Shown one piece after another: positions 35,712 through 44,584 of a stretch of 64,000 nt of DNA. Each line of letters starts with the position of its first letter. Position 1 is the stretch's first letter. The position numbers and the translations under genes are program-made. The notes under the pieces are model-generated. The model did no database searches. It was given only the letters and a program-made list of their open reading frames with translations, and was not told where the DNA came from. Source of the DNA: Algoriphagus sp. PAP.12 (GTDB lineage Bacteria > Bacteroidota > Bacteroidia > Cytophagales > Cyclobacteriaceae). The DNA is taken from contig NZ_JAPPSQ010000003.1 of NCBI RefSeq assembly GCF_026652115.1, forward strand, positions 124,001-188,000. The letters are read 5' to 3'.

Positions 35712-38129
35712 ATGAACGAATCCGAAACCCGTGCAGAATTAATTGACCCAAAGCTTAAGGAAGCGGGTTGGGGAATTGTGGAAGGATCAAAAGTCTTACG
35801 TGAGTATCATATTACCGCAGGTAAGATTCAAGTTGGTGGTCGAGGAAAAAAGCAGATTGCGGATTACATTCTGGTTTATAAAGGTACTAAGCTAGCTATC
35901 ATCGAAGCTAAAAGTTCTGATCTGTCCGTAGGAGAAGGTGTGATGCAAGCCAAGCAATATGCTGAGAAATTAAAGCTCGCTACTACCTACTCCACCAATG
36001 GTAACCATATCTACCAAATCTGCATGGAATCGGGCGTGGAAGTATTGGTGGATGATTTTTTAAGCCCCGATGAATTATGGGAAAAGACTTTCCCAACAAC
36101 TCAATCTGACGCAAAAGAAGACTTTTCAGGAGAATGGAGAGAACAGTTTGCTGCTGTTCCTTTTGAAGATAAGTCAGGAACTTGGGAACTTCGATATTAT
36201 CAGGAAATAGCAGTTGCTAGAACTTTAGAAACCATAGCCAAACAAAAGGATCGGGCTTTATTGACTCTTGCGACAGGAACGGGAAAGACTGCCATCTCTT
36301 TTCAGATTGCTTGGAAGCTATTTCAAACAAGATGGAATCTAAATGATCGAGCCAAGCATCCTGATGAAGCCAGCCGTAGACCAAGAATTTTGTTTTTGGC
36401 GGATCGGAATATTTTGGCAAATCAGGCATTCAATTCATTTTCTGCATTTCCAGATGATGCACTTGTTCGGATTAAGCCCTCAGAAATTAAGAAAAGTGGC
36501 AAAGTCCCTACCAATGGGTCTTTGTTCTTTACCATCTTCCAGACTTTTATGTCAGGAATAGATGAACATGGCAAGCCTGCCCCCTATTTTGGGGAATATC
36601 CAAAAGACTACTTTGATTTAATAATCATAGACGAGTGCCACCGAGGAGGAGCAAATGATGAAAGTAATTGGAGGGCGATTCTTGAGTACTTCTCTCCTGC
36701 TGTTCAATTGGGTTTGACTGCTACACCCAAGAGAAAGGATAACGTAGATACCTACCTCTATTTCGGCGAACCGATTTATGTGTATTCACTGAAAGAAGGA
36801 ATCAACGATGGTTTCTTAACCCCATTCAAAGTGAAACGAATCCAGACCACGCTGGATGATTATATATATACTTCAGATGATGAAGTAATGGAAGGAGAAA
36901 TCGAAGAAGGAAAACGATACGAGGAAAAGGATTTTAACCGAACCATAGAGATAGAAGAAAGAGAGCGCAAACGAGTGCAAATCTTTCTGGCAGATAGTAA
37001 TCAAAAAGAAAAAGCAATTGTCTTCTGTGCAAATCAGGCACATGCAGCTCTAATTCGAGATCTAATCAATCAGGAAAGTATTAGCAAAGACCCTTTCTAT
37101 TGCGTTAGAGTGACCGCTAATGATGGAGCAGAAGGCGAGTCACAGCTGAAAAAGTTTCAGGATAACGAGAATTCGATCCCTACCATCCTGACTACTTCAC
37201 AAAAGCTAACCACAGGGGTCGATGCCAGAAATGTCAGGAATATTGTTTTGTTAAGGCCTGTTAATTCCATGATTGAATTCAAGCAAATTGTAGGAAGGGG
37301 AACACGGGTTTTTGATGGGAAAGAATTTTTCACCATTTATGATTATGTAAATGCAAACCACCATTTTGCTGATCCAGAATGGGATGGAGAACCCGCAGAG
37401 CCAGAAATGGTAATTGGTGATCCACCAATGGATACGCCATGTAAAGATTGTGGGGAGTTGATATGTGTTTGTGTTAAGGAACCCCCTGCGCCTTGCCTTG
37501 TTTGTGGTGAATCGCCTTGCGTTTGTGAAAAAAGGCCTAAAAAGATTAAAGTCAGATTAGCCAGAGGAAAAGACCGGACGATCCAGTACATGATGTCCAC
37601 CTCCTTTTGGAGTGCAGATGGAAAGCCGATTTCTTCAGAGGAATTTATGGCAGAACTATTCGGAGAACTTCCTAAGCTATTTAAAGATGAAGATGAGTTA
37701 AGAGCAATCTGGGGCAATCCAGTAACAAGACGAACATTTTTGGAGAGCTTAGATGAAATGGGGTTTCCCAAAGATGACCTCCTTACACTTCAGAAATTAG
37801 TAAATATGGAGAAGAGTGATCTTTTCGATGTCTTGGAATATGTTTTTAATGGAGACTTCATTGCCAAGTCTAGAGAGGAACGAGCTCAATTAGCCAAACA
37901 AGCTATAGTTCCTTTATTGAATACCAACCAGCGAGAATTTATTGATTTTGTCCTTGAGAAATATGTGGAAGTCGGCATTGAAGAACTCGACGATTCCAAA
38001 CTGAAATCCTTAATAGAAAACAAATACCAAAGCTTACCCGATGGCCTGAGTGTTTTAGGAAATGCTGGAGAGGTTCGGAAGATGTTTATCGAGTTCCAGC
38101 AATATTTGTATAAGGATGTAGTGGCTTAA
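35712..38129 (+). CDS. hsdR: Type I restriction endonuclease subunit, EcoEI-type
   Basis: 805 residues. N-terminal PD-(D/E)xK nuclease with D51 (IADYILV) and E65-x-K67 (AIIEAKS). Superfamily 2 helicase with Walker A ATGTGKT (187-193), DECH (307-310), LGLTATPKR, and motif VI-like QIVGRGTR. A Cys-rich segment (DTPCKDCGELICVC..., about 576-604) may bind zinc; it is in the place of the EcoEI-type linker. The C-terminal helical domain mediates assembly with HsdM. It translocates and cuts DNA when the site is unmethylated. It starts 4 bases after the KAP gene stop. Confidence 0.95.
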   Translation: MNESETRAELIDPKLKEAGWGIVEGSKVLREYHITAGKIQVGGRGKKQIADYILVYKGTKLAIIEAKSSDLSVGEGVMQAKQYAEKLKLATTYSTNGNHIYQICMESGVEVLVDDFLSPDELWEKTFPTTQSDAKEDFSGEWREQFAAVPFEDKSGTWELRYYQEIAVARTLETIAKQKDRALLTLATGTGKTAISFQIAWKLFQTRWNLNDRAKHPDEASRRPRILFLADRNILANQAFNSFSAFPDDALVRIKPSEIKKSGKVPTNGSLFFTIFQTFMSGIDEHGKPAPYFGEYPKDYFDLIIIDECHRGGANDESNWRAILEYFSPAVQLGLTATPKRKDNVDTYLYFGEPIYVYSLKEGINDGFLTPFKVKRIQTTLDDYIYTSDDEVMEGEIEEGKRYEEKDFNRTIEIEERERKRVQIFLADSNQKEKAIVFCANQAHAALIRDLINQESISKDPFYCVRVTANDGAEGESQLKKFQDNENSIPTILTTSQKLTTGVDARNVRNIVLLRPVNSMIEFKQIVGRGTRVFDGKEFFTIYDYVNANHHFADPEWDGEPAEPEMVIGDPPMDTPCKDCGELICVCVKEPPAPCLVCGESPCVCEKRPKKIKVRLARGKDRTIQYMMSTSFWSADGKPISSEEFMAELFGELPKLFKDEDELRAIWGNPVTRRTFLESLDEMGFPKDDLLTLQKLVNMEKSDLFDVLEYVFNGDFIAKSREERAQLAKQAIVPLLNTNQREFIDFVLEKYVEVGIEELDDSKLKSLIENKYQSLPDGLSVLGNAGEVRKMFIEFQQYLYKDVVA

Positions 38130-38131
38130 AC

Positions 38132-38734
38132 ATGAAAAAAACACTATACATTATACCAAGAAACTTTCCATACTTTGAGAAATCCAAATTTCCTACCCCC
38201 TTTTATATAGTTGATGGAATTACTGGAGAAGTACTTCATTTCTTTAATCAAAAAAATGATGTTTTCAACGATTTAGAAAAATCTATAAAGCATAATAAAA
38301 GAATAAGTTGGATTTTGAATTCTAGAGAAATTGAAATCAAAATAATAAAAGAAAATTATCAAGATTGGATTCAAATAAAAGAGAAAATATTTTCTTGGCA
38401 TGAACGAAAAAAAGAAAGACAAGAATTACTAGTTATCGTAGAAAGAGATCCTATTTACCTAAATAATCAGGAAAAAAGATTAGTTTTTGATTTAATAGTT
38501 GCTAGAACCGGGGAAAAGATAAGCTCTCGAATGTGTAGTGAAATTATATATGCACTAAATGATTTAAAAAGTGACCTAATGGATATTAGAAACGATAAAT
38601 GGGATATTTTAGGAAATAGATATGAAATCAAAAATTTATCAGAAACAAATATATCAAAATTAGAAATTGATAGAAGGTGTAGAATATGGGAAAATAACCA
38701 ATTAAGAAAATTTTTTAATTCAAATAACAAATAA
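38132..38734 (+). CDS. Hypothetical protein, 200 aa, downstream of hsdR
   Basis: No family recognised. Highly charged and A+T-rich, with many Lys/Glu/Asn/Ile codons. It starts 2 bases after the hsdR stop, so it is probably the last gene of the operon; a 105-base gap follows it. A fold or enzymatic motif was not found. Confidence 0.55.
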   Translation: MKKTLYIIPRNFPYFEKSKFPTPFYIVDGITGEVLHFFNQKNDVFNDLEKSIKHNKRISWILNSREIEIKIIKENYQDWIQIKEKIFSWHERKKERQELLVIVERDPIYLNNQEKRLVFDLIVARTGEKISSRMCSEIIYALNDLKSDLMDIRNDKWDILGNRYEIKNLSETNISKLEIDRRCRIWENNQLRKFFNSNNK

Positions 38735-38839
38735 ACAATAGAAACATTATTCAATTTTTATCATCTTATTTTAATAATTTAAGGCAAGATATTTATATAT
38801 CAGAAATAAAATTAATTCTATTTATATTTTTAAGTAATT

Positions 38840-39595
38840 ATGGCCAAAAACAGATCACAACTCTTCAGAGATTTAAATGTTTCACCCGCAAATAAACAAT
38901 GGGCTTGGTGTGCAAAAAACACCACCCTAAAAAGGGCTGTTTTTACGCTTTGGGAAGATTTGGAGAGACCCAATCAGCAATGGCTTATTTACGATGTATA
39001 TGAGAATTATAAAAAGGCTGGATATTATGACCAAAAAAGAACTATAGACCTATCGATTAGTGAAGATTTCGAAATATTTGGGATAGTATGTGTGGCAAAG
39101 GATCCAAATGCTGAAAAAAGAAGTATAGTTGAAATCAAGGATGATTTTGTTCACATATTAGAGTTTGTGGATAAGGGCAATCAAATCTTTGTAAGGGTGA
39201 AAAAGACAGTTCCTTTGTTAGAAATCATTAGACGGGATCAACACGACCTTAATTCAGAAAATGGTCTTCAAGATTTAGATACAAGTAATTTTGGCTCCGA
39301 TAATCCAGACCGTGCACTCTCAAAAGGTTATATAATCAAGAGAGATAATAAAGTAAGGCTAGCGGTCATTAAGAGAGCAAAAGGAAAATGTGAATATTGT
39401 GGTGAAGGATCATTTAAAACTCCAAATGGGAAAAATTATTTAGAGGCACATCATGTGATTTTTCTAGCAAAGAGTGGAACGGACAGAATGGATAATGTAA
39501 TTGCCTTATGCCCATCTCATCATAGAGAAGCACATTTTGGGATAAACGCGGAAGATCTTGAAAAAGAGTTTTTAGAAATTTTGAAAAAGAAGTAG
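38840..39595 (+). CDS. HNH endonuclease
   Basis: 251 residues. C-terminal HNH/zinc domain: CEYCGEGSF with CxxC, EAHHVIFL with HH, and NVIALCPSHHREAHFG (His and Cys pairs). The N-terminal half is unrecognised (perhaps a DNA- or modification-recognition domain), as in many HNH-type restriction endonucleases. Probably a type IV or standalone restriction nuclease; metal-dependent cleavage is inferred. Flanked by gaps of about 100 bases, so it may be its own unit. Confidence 0.85.
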   Translation: MAKNRSQLFRDLNVSPANKQWAWCAKNTTLKRAVFTLWEDLERPNQQWLIYDVYENYKKAGYYDQKRTIDLSISEDFEIFGIVCVAKDPNAEKRSIVEIKDDFVHILEFVDKGNQIFVRVKKTVPLLEIIRRDQHDLNSENGLQDLDTSNFGSDNPDRALSKGYIIKRDNKVRLAVIKRAKGKCEYCGEGSFKTPNGKNYLEAHHVIFLAKSGTDRMDNVIALCPSHHREAHFGINAEDLEKEFLEILKKK

Positions 39596-39617
39596 GCCTT
39601 GCCTTCTAATTGTAAAA

Positions 39618-39635
39618 AGATAAGCTTGCTTATCT
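39618..39635 (+). promoter_or_regulatory. Palindromic operator-like site of the toxin-antitoxin operon
   Basis: AGATAAGC-TT-GCTTATCT: perfect 8-bp arms with a 2-base spacer, 14 bases upstream of the -7 box (39650-39657). Autoregulation by the HTH antitoxin is inferred. Confidence 0.6.
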
Positions 39636-39649
39636 CAATAAATTTTTGA

Positions 39650-39657
39650 TACATTTG
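39650..39657 (+). promoter_or_regulatory. -7 promoter box of the toxin-antitoxin-chaperone operon
   Basis: TACATTTG matches TAnnTTTG, 16 bases before the GTG start at 39674. Confidence 0.5.
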
Positions 39658-39673
39658 TAAACTTAACTTAAAA

Positions 39674-40141
39674 GTGAAGCGTTACTTTGAAATAAAGACA
39701 TACCTCAGTTTCGAAAAAACCCAATTCTATACCATAGAAGAAGATGGAAAGGGAATTAATGAAACAGACGAATTCTTTATTCGCTTCAAAGATGATCCTG
39801 TTTATCAAAAAGATATTGAAACTATCGCGTATTGGATCCAGAAAATTGGAAAGGAATCAGGTGCCCTGGAAAGGCATTTTAGACCTGAAAGATCTGCAAA
39901 AGCAATTCCCATCACAACTTCGAAGCTTCGGCTCTATTGTTACCGAATTAGTGATGAATTAGTGATTTTAGGCAATGGAGGAATCAAGTCATCTCAAAAA
40001 GTTCAAGACAGTCCAGATGCATATCCCCATTTCGAAGTAATGAATACCTTAGCATTTGTGATTCACAAAAAATTAGAAAATGATCAAATTGAAATTACTG
40101 GAAAAAATATTTCCGGAGATTTGACATTTTACACAAAATAA
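39674..40141 (+). CDS. HigB/RelE-like toxin of a TAC module (probable)
   Basis: 155 residues from a GTG start; no earlier ATG is in frame close by. The core LRLYCYRISDELVILGNGGIKSSQ is of the HigB/RelE (Gp49-like) type. The protein is longer than usual RelE toxins (about 90-120), with an N-terminal extension and a C-terminal tail. It is followed 9 bases later by an HTH antitoxin and then by a SecB-like gene. The toxic activity, usually mRNA cleavage at the ribosome, is inferred from the family. Confidence 0.65.
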   Translation: MKRYFEIKTYLSFEKTQFYTIEEDGKGINETDEFFIRFKDDPVYQKDIETIAYWIQKIGKESGALERHFRPERSAKAIPITTSKLRLYCYRISDELVILGNGGIKSSQKVQDSPDAYPHFEVMNTLAFVIHKKLENDQIEITGKNISGDLTFYTK

Positions 40142-40150
40142 ACCCTAGTT

Positions 40151-40627
40151 ATGAGCGCAATATTCGAATCAATTCAAGTAAGTGATGAAGTGAAGCGTTA
40201 TGTAGATCACTCTTTTGACATTGTCAACAGAATTTATGATTTACTCGAAAAGCAAGGTAGAACCCAACGGGATCTAGCCAATCTAATGGGTAAGAAAGAA
40301 TCTGAAATCAGTAAATGGATGCAAGGCACCCATAATTTTACCTTAAAAAGCATAGCCAAGATTGAATCAGTCTTGGGTGAAAAATTAATTGTTTCCCCGA
40401 AGCGTGACGAAGTTCTTGTAAAAAAAGAGGTATTAGCATTTTACCATCAAAACATTGAAATGAAAACTGCCTTGATTCAACAAAAACAAGTTGTTCAAGA
40501 AAAAAATAAAACAGGGATTCCGATATCATTTCATCTTATGGGAGAAACTGTAACAAAGTACAATACTTCAACTGTAGAAGTTTCTTCTACAGTTCAAGAG
40601 TCCTATCCTTATTTAAAAGTAGCTTAA
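40151..40627 (+). CDS. XRE-type HTH antitoxin with extended C-terminus
   Basis: 158 residues. HTH_3 domain about residues 28-82 (RTQRDLANLMGKKESEISKW, then NFTLKSIAKIESVLGEKLIV). After it comes an unusually long C-terminal tail (about 83-158), including IPISFHLMGETVTKYN, VEVSSTVQES and YPYLKV. In TAC modules such a tail is the chaperone-addiction segment, needing a SecB-like chaperone to keep the antitoxin stable. It starts 9 bases after the toxin and ends 3 bases before the next gene. Confidence 0.8.
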   Translation: MSAIFESIQVSDEVKRYVDHSFDIVNRIYDLLEKQGRTQRDLANLMGKKESEISKWMQGTHNFTLKSIAKIESVLGEKLIVSPKRDEVLVKKEVLAFYHQNIEMKTALIQQKQVVQEKNKTGIPISFHLMGETVTKYNTSTVEVSSTVQESYPYLKVA

Positions 40628-40630
40628 CTC

Positions 40631-41071
40631 ATGGCAAGTCAGCAAGTAACATTCAACCTAAAAGGGATCTCTACCGATGAATTTGCAACAATTAAGGAAT
40701 GTTACAATAAAGAAGAAGATGTACAAGTAGAAACCGGGTATGGCTTCGAAATTGACCCTGGAAACTATACTGTTGCAGTACGTTTTTCTATATTGTTTAA
40801 GTGTAATGAATCCCCATTTATTGTGCTGAAATTGACATGTGCATTTGATGTAGAAAAAGAATCCTTTGATAGTTTTCTTGATTCTGAATCAGGAAAATAC
40901 ATAATACCAAAGGGATTTCTTACTCACTTGACAGTTTTAACAATTGGTACAGCACGAGGGGTTTTACATGTGAAATTGGAAAAAACCGGTTTTGAAAAAT
41001 ACTTGTTGCCAACACTGAATGTATCAGACTTAATTAAGGAGGATATGGTATTTGAAATACCTAATTCTTGA
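40631..41071 (+). CDS. SecB-like chaperone of the TAC module (probable)
   Basis: 146 residues. Pattern of SecB-type chaperones: beta strands (VTFNLKGISTDEF..., YTVAVRFSILF), KLTCAFDVEKESF, then the helix-plus-loop IPKGFLTHLTVLTIGTARGVLHVKLEKTGFEKYLLPTLNVSDLI, resembling SecB FPYAR...G.FPQLNLAPVNF in order and spacing. It is the third gene after a HigBA-like pair, as with mycobacterial Rv1957 next to HigB-HigA. The similarity is remote and by eye. Confidence 0.6.
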   Translation: MASQQVTFNLKGISTDEFATIKECYNKEEDVQVETGYGFEIDPGNYTVAVRFSILFKCNESPFIVLKLTCAFDVEKESFDSFLDSESGKYIIPKGFLTHLTVLTIGTARGVLHVKLEKTGFEKYLLPTLNVSDLIKEDMVFEIPNS

Positions 41072-41177
41072 TCAAATCAGAAAATGAGTCTAAAGGCGTT
41101 CAGAAAAGTGCCTGTGAATTGTCATCTTTCTTGACCAGGAGTCAGGAATTTTTAGTTGATTATTTAGTCATCTAATT

Positions 41178-41801
41178 TTATTTCCAAGCTCTATATCCAC
41201 CCAATCCTAGTTTGGCTTTTTGCTGGTATTCAGTTAGGTTCATCAAATCGTCAAAAGATAATTCACCTTCTTCTTCAGCTTGGGCTTTTCTAAAGTGCCA
41301 GTATGGGTTAAAGTATCCTTGTCTTAGATCAAAGAACACTTTCTGCACTTTCCCAGAAAACTCATAGCTTACATTATTCACATAAAAAGTAGAGCTACCG
41401 AAATATGCATTGAAAAATGGTAAATCTACAGTCTCTCCTAGTCTAGGGACCACAGGAAGGGTTTTTGTTGTAAATGAAGTTGAATGTTCCCTCCTTCCGA
41501 ATACATAAAAAGTATATTCCACTTCTTGAAAAGAGAAGAAAATATCATCCTCATTTTCAACTAGAATCTTATAAATATCTTGAAGGTATTTTCTGAGTCT
41601 ATCGTATTTGATATCGAGTCTTTTTGAGACTTCTTTTAATGTTGGATAACCATTTTCAAACTCTTGGTCTACATCCAAGTTCAAAAGATCTTCTAGAAAC
41701 TTATTGAATGCATTGTCCTTCTGGAGTAGAGTTTTAGCTCTTTCCTTCATATCAAGAATATCGAAAACTATTTTTCTGGTGGAAATTTGGCTGAAATCCA
41801 T
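41178..41801 (-). CDS. Hypothetical protein with a possible helix-turn-helix, 207 aa
   Basis: No family recognised. Residues about 50-80 (YPTLKEVSKRLDIKYDRLRKYLQDIYKIL) look like a helix-turn-helix. The rest is a compact alpha/beta body, and the C-terminal part has LSFDDLMNLTEYQQKAKLGLGGYRAW. It is convergent with the TAC operon. It may be an element-encoded regulator; the functional call is left open. Confidence 0.55.
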   Translation of the reverse strand: MDFSQISTRKIVFDILDMKERAKTLLQKDNAFNKFLEDLLNLDVDQEFENGYPTLKEVSKRLDIKYDRLRKYLQDIYKILVENEDDIFFSFQEVEYTFYVFGRREHSTSFTTKTLPVVPRLGETVDLPFFNAYFGSSTFYVNNVSYEFSGKVQKVFFDLRQGYFNPYWHFRKAQAEEEGELSFDDLMNLTEYQQKAKLGLGGYRAWK

Positions 41802-42013
41802 GATGGTTAAAATTTAGAGTTAAAATTATGTGTCGTTTGATTTCAAAATAACTTTCAAACCTAACCTAATTGCCTGCTCCAAATCCATGACCTGATCTAT
41901 TTGATTTATTTCTATAGCTCAGTATTTCCGAAAATTTGAGCGATAGATTGAATTTCTATGGCTCACAAAAAAATCAAGAATGAAAATCATTGAATGCTTT
42001 GTTGGTTTATCCA

Positions 42014-42586
42014 CTAATTTGGTATTGGAAAAACAGGCCCCGAAAAGGAAAATAAATAGTCAATTTCAGTTTCGACATATTCTTCTTTAAAAAAGTCATA
42101 CACCTGTTGGCGAGTCTCCATTCGGATGGATTTATCCTCTGGAAAATAGTCCAAGCTTAATACTTCGAATTGACTAAGGAAACTTTTTGGGTTTGTTGAA
42201 TAAGCTCCTTCACCCCCATAGAACATCAATTCCAAATCGCCATTTTCTTTCTGATTCACTATCCTACGTGAAATTCCACATCCCTTTATAATTTCCCACT
42301 CCTCCGTTTTTGGGTTGAACCAATCCCAAAACATAAATGTATCAAAATCCATAATTGGAGTTTGCTTATTCAGACGCCATTCTATTGAAAATTCTCCTGG
42401 CCCACACATTAAAAAACTAGCCGCATGTTCAGTAATTTGCTCTCCTGTATCGCTGAAATCAACCGGAATAGAAGAAACCATTGATTCTACAGTATAAATG
42501 CCATACGGGTCCATGAGGGGTTTTTCTAGTTCCTTACTACACCCAATCAAGAAGAATAAACCAAAAAGAAATGCAATTTTTCTCAT
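42014..42586 (-). CDS. Lipoprotein, 190 aa, unknown function
   Basis: Start placed at the ATG giving MRKIAFLFGLFFLIGCSKE, a lipoprotein signal with lipobox IGC; the longer reading to 42649 would put 21 residues before the signal. The mature part is acidic and aromatic-rich without a recognised domain. Lies within the mobile element but looks like a typical envelope lipoprotein. The neighbours give no hint of function. Confidence 0.65.
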   Translation of the reverse strand: MRKIAFLFGLFFLIGCSKELEKPLMDPYGIYTVESMVSSIPVDFSDTGEQITEHAASFLMCGPGEFSIEWRLNKQTPIMDFDTFMFWDWFNPKTEEWEIIKGCGISRRIVNQKENGDLELMFYGGEGAYSTNPKSFLSQFEVLSLDYFPEDKSIRMETRQQVYDFFKEEYVETEIDYLFSFSGPVFPIPN

Positions 42587-42736
42587 AGATAAATTTAAAA
42601 AATTAATTTCACTTTTATCATTATCGGCAATCATGGTAGACAGGATCATTTGAAGAGATAATTGACATGAAAAACGGATTAAATCCGAAGCATATTATAC
42701 AGGGGTTCCGAAATAATTGTATCAGAAAATTTTAAA

Positions 42737-43725
42737 ATGGAAAACCAAATCGAAATATACGAGGGGACTGACGGTCAGACTCAAATTGAGGTGAAGTTTG
42801 AGGGAGATACCTTTTGGCTTCCTTTGCAACAAATTTCAGAATTGTTTCAAAGGGACAAGTCGGTTATTTCTAGACACATAAGAAATATTTATAAGGAAGG
42901 CGAATTGGATAGAATGTCAACTGTTGCAAAAAATGCAACAGTTCAAATGGAGGTCAAAGAAAAGTTGAAAGGGAAGTTGGATTTTACAATCTAGATCTCA
43001 TTTTGTCTGTTGGTTATAGAGTAAATTCCAAACAGGGAACCCAATTCAGAATCTGGGCAACCAAACGATTAAAAGATTACCTTATCCAAGGCTATGCAAT
43101 CAATGAAAATAGACTTGCACAGAAGCAACAGGAAGTCCAAACCCTCAAAGATGGCATTCGCATTTTAAGCAGAGCAATTCAGCAAAAAGAAGAAAACCAA
43201 AACTTGGGTTTTGAATGGCTGAATCACTTTGCAAAAGGATTAGAGTTGCTAGATGACTATGATCATGAGAACCTAGATAAAAAAGGATTAAGTAAAAGAA
43301 AAGCGACCTACCCTGAATTATCAGATTATCAAGAGGTAATCAAATCCATGAGGTCAGATTTTGAATCTGGAGTATTTGGAAAAGAAAAAGATGGGAGTTT
43401 TGAAAGCGCAATTGCACAAATCAGTAAAGGATTCGGAGAGGAGGACTTCTATCCTACCCTGGAAGAAAAAGCTGCCACTCTACTCTATCTCATTGTCAAA
43501 AATCATGGTTTTGTAGATGGTAACAAACGGATTGCAGCAGCTTGCTTTCTTCTCTTTTTGCAGTCAAATGATCTTTTGAATAATAGCCAAGGAATTTCAA
43601 TTATCAGCAATGACGCACTTGCCAGTTTGACCTTATTTATAGCATCCAGCAAACCGGAAGAAATGGATACGGTAAAAAAATTGGTGATAAGTGTATTGAA
43701 CCGAAACCGAGACGACAGGCACTGA
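42737..43725 (+). pseudogene. RhuM-family/Fic (DOC-type) protein gene interrupted by a one-base frameshift
   Basis: Residues 1-72 (MENQIEIYEGTDGQTQIEVK..., ELFQRDKSVISRHIRNIYKEGEL) are the RhuM DNA-binding N-terminus. The frame then runs to a stop at 42992-42994. The downstream frame continues the same family (VEREVGFYNLDLILSVGYRVNSKQGTQFRIWATKRLKDYL) to a Fic domain with an intact motif HGFVDGNKRIAAACF. Restoring one base near 42949-42954 joins the two. A Fic-containing fragment of about 240 residues from 43003 (TTG) could still be made. It may be a real pseudogene or a sequencing error. Confidence 0.8.
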
Positions 43726-43963
43726 AGCTGAAAGCTGTTTTCTGCCGATATCACATAGAAAAAAACTAACTGAACTATTGAGCAAACTTTGTGCACACAC
43801 TGTGTGCAAAATGTAGTGAAATTTGGCCAATCCGATCTCTGCCAAATCCATCCTATGAGCGATTAAACTGATATCTATAACTCAATAAAACAAGATAAAT
43901 GAGTTATAGAGCGACTTACTATCCCTCACCGAGAAAGGATTGGCTATAATACTATATCTAAAT

Positions 43964-44050
43964 GCATATAAAAATCATTCAGATTTATTTTTTATACGTA
44001 AAAGCATATAATTTAAATATTTTTCATACATTTATATGCAAATACATATA
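43964..44050 (+). promoter_or_regulatory. Promoter and repeated GCATATA boxes upstream of hipB
   Basis: GCATATA at 43964-43970 and 44004-44010, TATATGC (its complement) at 44033-44039, ACATATA at 44044-44050. A -7-like TACATTTA is at 44027-44034. Such paired sites fit autoregulation by the HipB protein (inferred). Confidence 0.5.
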
Positions 44051-44052
44051 GA

Positions 44053-44274
44053 ATGAATCAAATAGCCGAATTTGTAAAAACCAGAAGGAAGCAATTGGGG
44101 CTGACCCAGGAGGAGTTTGCCGACAAAGCTGGCGTTGCACTAACCGTAATCCGGAAAATCGAACAAGGCAAGGAAAATCTTAGTCTGTCGAAAGTAAACC
44201 AAGTCCTCAGCATGTTTGGCCATATATTGACACCAATTCACGAAAAAGATGCGAACAGGAATAATCAAGTATAA
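44053..44274 (+). CDS. hipB: HipB-like HTH antitoxin
   Basis: 73 residues, nearly all an XRE HTH (FVKTRRKQLGLTQEEFADKAGVALTVIRKIEQGKENLSLSKVNQVL), with a short C-terminal tail ending HEKDANRNNQV. It overlaps the next gene by 26 bases. It represses its own promoter and keeps the kinase inactive (family knowledge). Confidence 0.85.
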   Translation: MNQIAEFVKTRRKQLGLTQEEFADKAGVALTVIRKIEQGKENLSLSKVNQVLSMFGHILTPIHEKDANRNNQV

Positions 44275-44584
44275 GAATGAGTTGGCTGGCATCTTGACGG
44301 AAGAGGATTCTGGTGAATATGTTTTTGAGTACGATGAATCTTATGTGCAAAAACACCCCAATCAATTCATCACGTTTCGAATGCCGGTGACCACTCGGCC
44401 CTATCGAAGCACACGCCTTTTCCCCTTTTTTGACGGCTTGATTCCCGAAGGTTGGTTATTGAATATCGCCGCAGAAAGCTGGAAGATCAATAAAAATGAT
44501 CGTATGGGACTGCTCTTGGCGTGTTGCCAAAATGCCATTGGAGCCGTGAGCGTTCACCCTCTGAACCCAGAAGGAAATGAATAG
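44249..44584 (+). CDS. hipS: HipS-like protein (HipA N-terminal subdomain)
   Basis: 111 residues equal to the N-terminal subdomain of HipA (GEYVFEYDESYV, ITFRMPVTTRPYRSTRLFPFFDGLIPEGWLLNIAAESW). In HipBST systems this subdomain is a separate protein that acts as the antitoxin towards the kinase. It overlaps hipB by 26 bases and hipT by 8 bases, giving translational coupling. Split HipA is common in Bacteroidota; a frameshift origin is unlikely because both parts have proper starts. Confidence 0.8.
   Translation: MRTGIIKYKNELAGILTEEDSGEYVFEYDESYVQKHPNQFITFRMPVTTRPYRSTRLFPFFDGLIPEGWLLNIAAESWKINKNDRMGLLLACCQNAIGAVSVHPLNPEGNE

Noticed and set aside
37343..37771. 142-residue open frame antisense to hsdR
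   Set aside because: Mirror of a real coding region rich in Ser/Gly/Pro, without recognisable family or start context.
43792..43808. Palindrome TGCACACA-C-TGTGTGCA after the RhuM-Fic gene
   Set aside because: Perfect but short, without a T-run or adjacent promoter; no role can be supported.
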